Positions 6,351 to 9,954 of a stretch of DNA of 9,954 nt are shown piece by piece. A program made the translations under genes and the position numbers. The first letter of the stretch is position 1. Every line of letters begins with the position of its first letter. The notes under the pieces were generated by a model that worked only from the letters and a program-made list of their open reading frames with translations, made no database searches and was not told the DNA's origin. Source of the stretch: Candidatus Pelagibacter sp. (GTDB lineage: Bacteria > Pseudomonadota > Alphaproteobacteria > Pelagibacterales > Pelagibacteraceae); the NCBI GenBank assembly GCA_002704185.1, contig PAFP01000006.1, positions 12,578 to 22,531 on the forward strand. Reading direction: 5' to 3'.

Positions 6351-7662
6351 TAAATATTTCCTTATTTTTTTGAAAAATTAGTGTTTTGTTCTTGTTTGTT
6401 AAAGAATACTTATATAAATTTTCTTCAATTTCAGAGACTTTCACATTATCCCAAATAAAGTCACTATATACTTCTAAAGTAGAGTCTTCAGCGATATGAA
6501 AAACTTCAACTCCTACTTCAAGGGCTTCAACAATTGATCCTGTTGATCCTATAAAAATAGAATTTTTATTTAAATTTGTTTTAACTTTATTTTTATTATT
6601 TTTTATAATTTCATTAATTTTATTTGATAATTTAATATGCTTTACAGAATTATAACATGCAGGATGATTTTTTACTTCATATTTTGAAAAATCATTATTT
6701 ACTAAAAAATTTTTTAATAAAGAAGTGATTTTTTTTAAAATTAAACTTTCAGAATAAAATTCAATGGGTAAAAAAATTTTATTATACATATCTTTTTCTT
6801 CTTGGTAATAAAATCTTGCTGAAGGTAAAAGTTCAATTTTATGACTCTGAGGTAAGATATAAGCTTTAAAAAAATTAAACTGATCATTGCTACTAACGAT
6901 TAAGTGGTCTGGATAAAATTTTTTATATAATAAGTGAGATGGATATGATGGTACAGAATGTATAAACCCTTTAACCATCACTCTATTATTTGTTGCTTTC
7001 TTCGCGATTTGAATAGCTCTAAATTGGAAAGGCTGGCCCTCAAAAGGAAGTAATAATAATTGCAAATTTATATTTAAATATTTGTTAAATATATTTTCCA
7101 GTTTAATTTTAAATGCATTATGCCAGGAAAAATAAAACAAGAAATTTTCCATATTTTTAGTTTCCTTAGAAAAAAAATTAATAAATAAGTGAAATAGAAA
7201 TTTTACTTTTTCAAAAAAATTGGTTTTTTCTTCAATAATGAAAATAACATTTTTGATTTGTTTATTTTTTAAAATATTTTCATCACCATTAAATATTACT
7301 AACCACAATATATCATCATGCTCACTTGTTTTTTGATTAAAATATTTATCATAAAAGAAATCTTTACTTATATTGCTATTATTTCCCCAAGTTACGACGG
7401 CTTTTTTAAAATTTTCATTATCTAATTTACCTAAAATTTTGTAATTGTTTATTTTAAATAAACTAACTATTTCTTTAATAAAAAATTTTAAAATTAAATA
7501 AAATTGCAATTTATTTTGGTAAAATTTTAGTAAAGAATAACCTACCGAAAAATTATAAGAACAAAAATAGAAATTATCATTTGATTTATTATGAAAATTG
7601 TCGTTATAAATTTTTTTTATTCTTTCAAATAAAATCTTTTGCGAATGAACTACTTTTTGCAC
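6331..7662 (-). CDS. Uncharacterised GT-B-like protein, possible CMP-sugar-dependent glycosyltransferase
   Basis: I do not recognise this 443-residue protein as a named family with confidence. It has no signal peptide and no convincing membrane span. The centre reads LLLLPFEGQPFQFRAIQIA (202-220), then KGFIHSVPSYPSH (231-243) and PDHLIVSSND (251-260). This resembles the middle of GT-B surface-carbohydrate proteins, in which a Glu-rich turn precedes a G-hydrophobic-x-H-S strand. The C-terminal half has YEVKNHP (328-334) and IFIGSTGSIVEALEVGVEVFHIAED (369-393, shown to recall an S/T motif plus EALxxG). An HP motif followed by an S/T-rich loop is the layout of bacterial sialyltransferases and Kdo transferases that use CMP donors. 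A CMP-sugar synthetase three genes upstream fits that idea. It starts at GTG 7662, overlapping the reductase stop by one base (TAGTG). The glycosyltransferase role is inference. Confidence 0.6.
   Translation of the reverse strand: MQKVVHSQKILFERIKKIYNDNFHNKSNDNFYFCSYNFSVGYSLLKFYQNKLQFYLILKFFIKEIVSLFKINNYKILGKLDNENFKKAVVTWGNNSNISKDFFYDKYFNQKTSEHDDILWLVIFNGDENILKNKQIKNVIFIIEEKTNFFEKVKFLFHLFINFFSKETKNMENFLFYFSWHNAFKIKLENIFNKYLNINLQLLLLPFEGQPFQFRAIQIAKKATNNRVMVKGFIHSVPSYPSHLLYKKFYPDHLIVSSNDQFNFFKAYILPQSHKIELLPSARFYYQEEKDMYNKIFLPIEFYSESLILKKITSLLKNFLVNNDFSKYEVKNHPACYNSVKHIKLSNKINEIIKNNKNKVKTNLNKNSIFIGSTGSIVEALEVGVEVFHIAEDSTLEVYSDFIWDNVKVSEIEENLYKYSLTNKNKTLIFQKNKEIFNEYKKS
6357..6363 (-). promoter_or_regulatory. 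Ribosome binding site of the CDP-glucose dehydratase gene
   Basis: AAGGAAA on the minus strand ends 6 nt before ATG 6350. It is one of only two convincing Shine-Dalgarno sequences in the window. It lies inside the coding end of the preceding gene and supports the start despite the 20-nt overlap. Confidence 0.6.
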
Positions 7663-8375
7663 TATTCTCCACCAGAAATAGATATAGTTTGACCAGTTGT
7701 GAAAGAATTTTCCTGAGAGATTAAAAAAAGTATATATTTAACAATTTCAATTTTTTTTGCTGCGCGATTAATTGGTATCATTTTTACTCTTTGATTTAAA
7801 TCTTTGCCAATTTTTTTATGTATTTTAGTATCTGTTACACCAATCCTTAAGTTATTTATTAAAACATTTTTTTTTGCCCATTCTTTAAAATTTGTGGGTA
7901 TAAATTCAATAGCATATTTTGAAAAGCTATAAGTATATGTTTGGCTACTTCCACCAAACTTTATACCAATGCTTGAGCAGTTTAGTATTCTTCCAAATTT
8001 ATTTTTTAGCATATTTTTAACTATGTTGGATAAAATTAAATTAGGTATAAAAACGTTGATGTTAAATGTTTGATTAACATTTTTGAGTGTAAAATTTGAG
8101 AAATTAGATTTTTTTACATAGCCAACTAAATTTACAAAATAATCAAATTTTAATTTAAACAATTTTTTGAAATTAGTATTAAAATTTTTTTCATTTATTT
8201 TTGAAAAATCTGCTTTAAAGATTTTTAAGTTTTCATGTTTAATTTTTTTTAATTCTGAAGAACTTGATGAGTAATGAGCATAAATTTCCATGTCAGTTTT
8301 CTTGAGAATTTCTTTAATTAGTTTAATACCAATATCAGAACTAGCGCCTAAAACTAATATTTTCTTACTATTCAT
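7662..8375 (-). CDS. Short-chain dehydrogenase/reductase (SDR, FabG-like)
   Basis: The protein is a classical 237-residue SDR using NAD(P)H, with substrate unknown. LVLGASSDIG (7-16) is the dinucleotide-binding GxxxGxG-type loop with Asp before Ile-Gly. NLVGY (82-86) stands where most members have NNAG. FNINVF (104-109) carries the structural Asn. The catalytic Ser lies in NCSSIG (132-137), and the Tyr-x3-Lys in YSFSK (149-153). NLRIGVTDTKIH (175-186) and the C-terminal TGQTISISGGE (227-237) are typical. All catalytic residues are present, so it should be active. It sits between a radical SAM enzyme (ATGA overlap upstream) and an unknown GT-like protein (TAGTG downstream), so a sugar or sugar-precursor carbonyl/hydroxyl is a likelier substrate than an acyl-ACP. 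That assignment is by context only. Confidence 0.9.
   Translation of the reverse strand: MNSKKILVLGASSDIGIKLIKEILKKTDMEIYAHYSSSSSELKKIKHENLKIFKADFSKINEKNFNTNFKKLFKLKFDYFVNLVGYVKKSNFSNFTLKNVNQTFNINVFIPNLILSNIVKNMLKNKFGRILNCSSIGIKFGGSSQTYTYSFSKYAIEFIPTNFKEWAKKNVLINNLRIGVTDTKIHKKIGKDLNQRVKMIPINRAAKKIEIVKYILFLISQENSFTTGQTISISGGE
7667..7673 (-). promoter_or_regulatory. Ribosome binding site that sets a GTG start
   Basis: GGTGGAG on the minus strand lies 4 nt before GTG 7662. The same bases encode the closing Gly-Gly-Glu of the reductase, so its C-terminus doubles as the Shine-Dalgarno of the next gene. The next in-frame Met is at residue 171, too late, so GTG is the likely start. Confidence 0.6.
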
Positions 8376-9262
8376 TTATTCAAAAATTTTTTCCATTGCT
8401 GAACATGAGATTTTCCCATTAGCGTTCCGGTAACATCACAAACATCGCATGGTTCAAATGCTCTATCGCCTTTTTGTAATCTATCTCTTGCTGATTGATA
8501 TTTTTTATTTAACCATATATCAATTATTTTTTCTCTTTTTACATTTCCTACAATATATTTTTTACCCCAATCATGTGAACACATTAGCACCTCACCCGTA
8601 TAATCTATAAAAAAAGTATAGTGTGGATAAAAGCAACTTAATTTTAAAGGTGATTTTAGCGATGGAATTTTATATTCAGCATTTTTCATCATCCCAGATC
8701 TATTACTTAAAGTTATGCCAAAATCTTTATCTTCTGTTAAGTATCTATGTCTAATAATAAATTTATTTTTATCTATACCGCCATCTAGTAACATTTTTTC
8801 CATTTCATCTGCCTCTTTTTTACCATCGTAAATACTAATAAGTAGTTTAGATAGACCTGAATTAAATAATTTATTTGCCCTCTTAACGTTTAGGACATCA
8901 CCGTTTGTAACTATTTCTATTCTAGCATTTGGTAATAAGTCTCTAAAAATTTTTATTATATTAAAAATATTTTTATCTAAAAGAGGTTCAACAAAACCTG
9001 AAAATAATACAAGACCTTCATAATTCAACTCCGATAATTCCTTTGCTATTTTTTTTGCTAGCTCGTTTGTTATAAATTCTTTCACATCTTTAAAATCTGG
9101 TGCGCTACGAGGACAAAAAGAGCATTTTCTATTACAAGTCCCAGACTCACTTATTTCGACTATAGATGGTAGAGGTATATTTTTCTTATAAAACTGAATG
9201 TTATCTACAATAGCTCCTTTTCGTGGAATTAAAGGATCTAAAAATTTATTTTTAGCTTTCAT
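8372..9262 (-). CDS. Radical SAM protein with SPASM-type C-terminal domain
   Basis: This 296-residue radical SAM enzyme should cleave S-adenosylmethionine at a [4Fe-4S] cluster held by CNRKCSFC (C43, C47, C50). FSGFVEPLLD (87-96) is the GGEP-like SAM-contacting strand, and EIVTNGD (116-122) follows as usual. The C-terminal part has SCFYPHYTFFIDYTGEVLMC (209-228), VGNVKREKIIDIW (238-250) and EPCDVCD (270-276), the SPASM arrangement. Its four cysteines (C210, C228, C272, C275) would bind one auxiliary cluster. These seven are the only cysteines in the protein. Many SPASM proteins modify peptides, but others act on sugars or other small molecules. No precursor peptide is visible here, and the neighbours are a CMP-sugar synthetase and an SDR, so a sugar substrate is more likely (inference). 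ATGA overlaps link it to both neighbours. Confidence 0.92.
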   Translation of the reverse strand: MKAKNKFLDPLIPRKGAIVDNIQFYKKNIPLPSIVEISESGTCNRKCSFCPRSAPDFKDVKEFITNELAKKIAKELSELNYEGLVLFSGFVEPLLDKNIFNIIKIFRDLLPNARIEIVTNGDVLNVKRANKLFNSGLSKLLISIYDGKKEADEMEKMLLDGGIDKNKFIIRHRYLTEDKDFGITLSNRSGMMKNAEYKIPSLKSPLKLSCFYPHYTFFIDYTGEVLMCSHDWGKKYIVGNVKREKIIDIWLNKKYQSARDRLQKGDRAFEPCDVCDVTGTLMGKSHVQQWKKFLNK

Positions 9263-9954
9263 AAATTTAAATATTTTTCAATTATTTTAATATCTTTTTT
9301 TTCATCAACTGCAAGACTTACACTTTGTGTTTTTACCATTTTAATTTTTCTATTTAATTCGAAGAAACGTAATATCTCAATATCCTCGATTTTCTCGAGT
9401 TTAGATTTTTTCTTTAATCTATAAAAAAGATCAAGTTCTTTTTTTGTAAATGCATAAATACAAACTTGTTTATGATAAAAGCTATTTTTTAATATATTTT
9501 TTTTACTTCCAGGTATTATACTTCTAGAAATATAAATAAGTTCTTTTTTTTCATTAAATATTACTTTAGGTATATTTTTATTTTGAACATTTTCTAACTT
9601 ATTAAGATTTTTATAGCCGCAAATTATACAATTTATAAATTTTTTTTTGGTTAGAATAATTCGCTTAATATCTATCGGTTTAACTAAAGGTTCATCACCT
9701 TGAAGATTTATATAAATATCGGAATTAACTTTTTTTGATGCTTCTGCAACTCTATCTGTCCCTGTTAAACATTTTTTCGAAGTCATAATAAAATTTATAT
9801 TATTTTTTATTAAAAATTTTTTTATTTTGTTATCATCTGTAGCAACATAAACATTTTGTTTACCTAATGTTTTCTGCGCTACATGGGTAACCCACAAAAT
9901 TAATTCTTTTCCATTAATCTTTGCTAATGGCTTACCTGGAAACCTAGATGATTT
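9259..9954 (-). CDS. kdsB: 3-deoxy-manno-octulosonate cytidylyltransferase-like protein (CMP-Kdo synthetase), partial at its N-terminus
   Basis: The frame is open from the right edge, so the start and about 10-15 residues are missing; 231 residues are visible. The first in-window residues, SSRFPGKPL, are the CTP-binding loop of the KdsB/NeuA superfamily. TGTDRVAEA (visible 64-72) and INLQGDEPLV (visible 82-91) match KdsB rather than NeuA. The C-terminus, with EKIEDIEILRFFE and SLAVDEKKDI, corresponds to the KdsB LEQLR...G(V/I)DTxED pattern. The predicted reaction is CTP plus Kdo (or a related 3-deoxy-ulosonate) giving CMP-sugar and pyrophosphate, in the cytoplasm. An internal TTG at 9897 could be taken as a start, but the upstream frame carries the conserved P-loop-like motif, so the gene truly continues. 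It ends in an ATGA overlap with the radical SAM gene. Whether this is the housekeeping copy for lipid A-Kdo or a second copy for a surface glycan cannot be told here. Confidence 0.9.
   Translation of the reverse strand, partial: KSSRFPGKPLAKINGKELILWVTHVAQKTLGKQNVYVATDDNKIKKFLIKNNINFIMTSKKCLTGTDRVAEASKKVNSDIYINLQGDEPLVKPIDIKRIILTKKKFINCIICGYKNLNKLENVQNKNIPKVIFNEKKELIYISRSIIPGSKKNILKNSFYHKQVCIYAFTKKELDLFYRLKKKSKLEKIEDIEILRFFELNRKIKMVKTQSVSLAVDEKKDIKIIEKYLNL

Noticed and set aside
7662..8375. Reductase as FabG of fatty acid synthesis
   Set aside because: The fold fits, but it lies between a radical SAM gene and a GT-like gene with no fatty acid genes nearby, and NLVG replaces the common NNAG.
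9259..9897. Start of the cytidylyltransferase at the internal TTG 9897
   Set aside because: The frame stays open to the right edge and encodes the conserved SSRFPGKPL nucleotide-binding loop upstream of that codon, so the true start lies outside the window.
1..9954. tRNA, rRNA, CRISPR array, insertion sequence or integrase
   Set aside because: Nearly every base is in a coding frame; no transposase or integrase motifs, no regular spaced repeats and no GC-rich structured RNA segments are visible.

Overview
The window is one end-to-end run of genes, all on the minus strand and transcribed right to left. It holds no RNA genes, mobile elements or CRISPR arrays. The DNA is very AT-rich, the proteins are rich in Lys, Ile, Asn and Phe, and the genes are packed with 1-4 nt overlaps. 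Together with a surface-polysaccharide gene content, this points to a streamlined, low-GC marine bacterium. A SAR11/Pelagibacter-type alphaproteobacterium and its hypervariable surface-glycan island is the best guess. That assignment is inference: no taxonomic marker is present.

In transcription order: (1) 9954-9259, a CMP-Kdo synthetase-like cytidylyltransferase whose start lies beyond the right edge; (2) 9262-8372, a small radical SAM/SPASM enzyme; (3) 8375-7662, a short-chain dehydrogenase/reductase; (4) 7662-6331, an unrecognised protein with GT-B-like motifs; (5) 6350-5274, CDP-glucose 4,6-dehydratase; (6) 5277-4480, a family 2 glycosyltransferase; (7) 4477-3458, a GT-B glycosyltransferase; (8) 3411-3025, an SxtJ-family membrane protein; (9) 3025-2876, a 49-residue DUF5989 membrane peptide; (10) 2869-1043, a NodU/CmcH-type carbamoyltransferase; (11) 1016 to the left edge, an O-antigen polymerase/ligase-like membrane protein cut at its C-terminal end.

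The genes read as a pathway for a surface glycan. The cytidylyltransferase and the CDP-glucose dehydratase make CTP-derived activated sugars (a Kdo-like ulosonate and a CDP-6-deoxy-4-ketohexose). The radical SAM enzyme and the reductase probably tailor a sugar or a precursor. Three glycosyltransferases or glycosyltransferase-like proteins assemble the repeat. The carbamoyltransferase with its two small membrane partners probably adds a carbamoyl group. The Wzy/WaaL-like protein polymerises or ligates the glycan outside the inner membrane.

The parts most worth a second look are the coupled SxtJ/DUF5989/carbamoyltransferase module, whose membrane partners have no known function, and the overlapping chain of cytidylyltransferase, radical SAM enzyme, reductase and unknown GT-like protein. 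That chain could be an undescribed route to a modified CMP-ulosonate and its transfer. The largest gap between genes is 46 bp, so no long non-coding stretch needs explaining.
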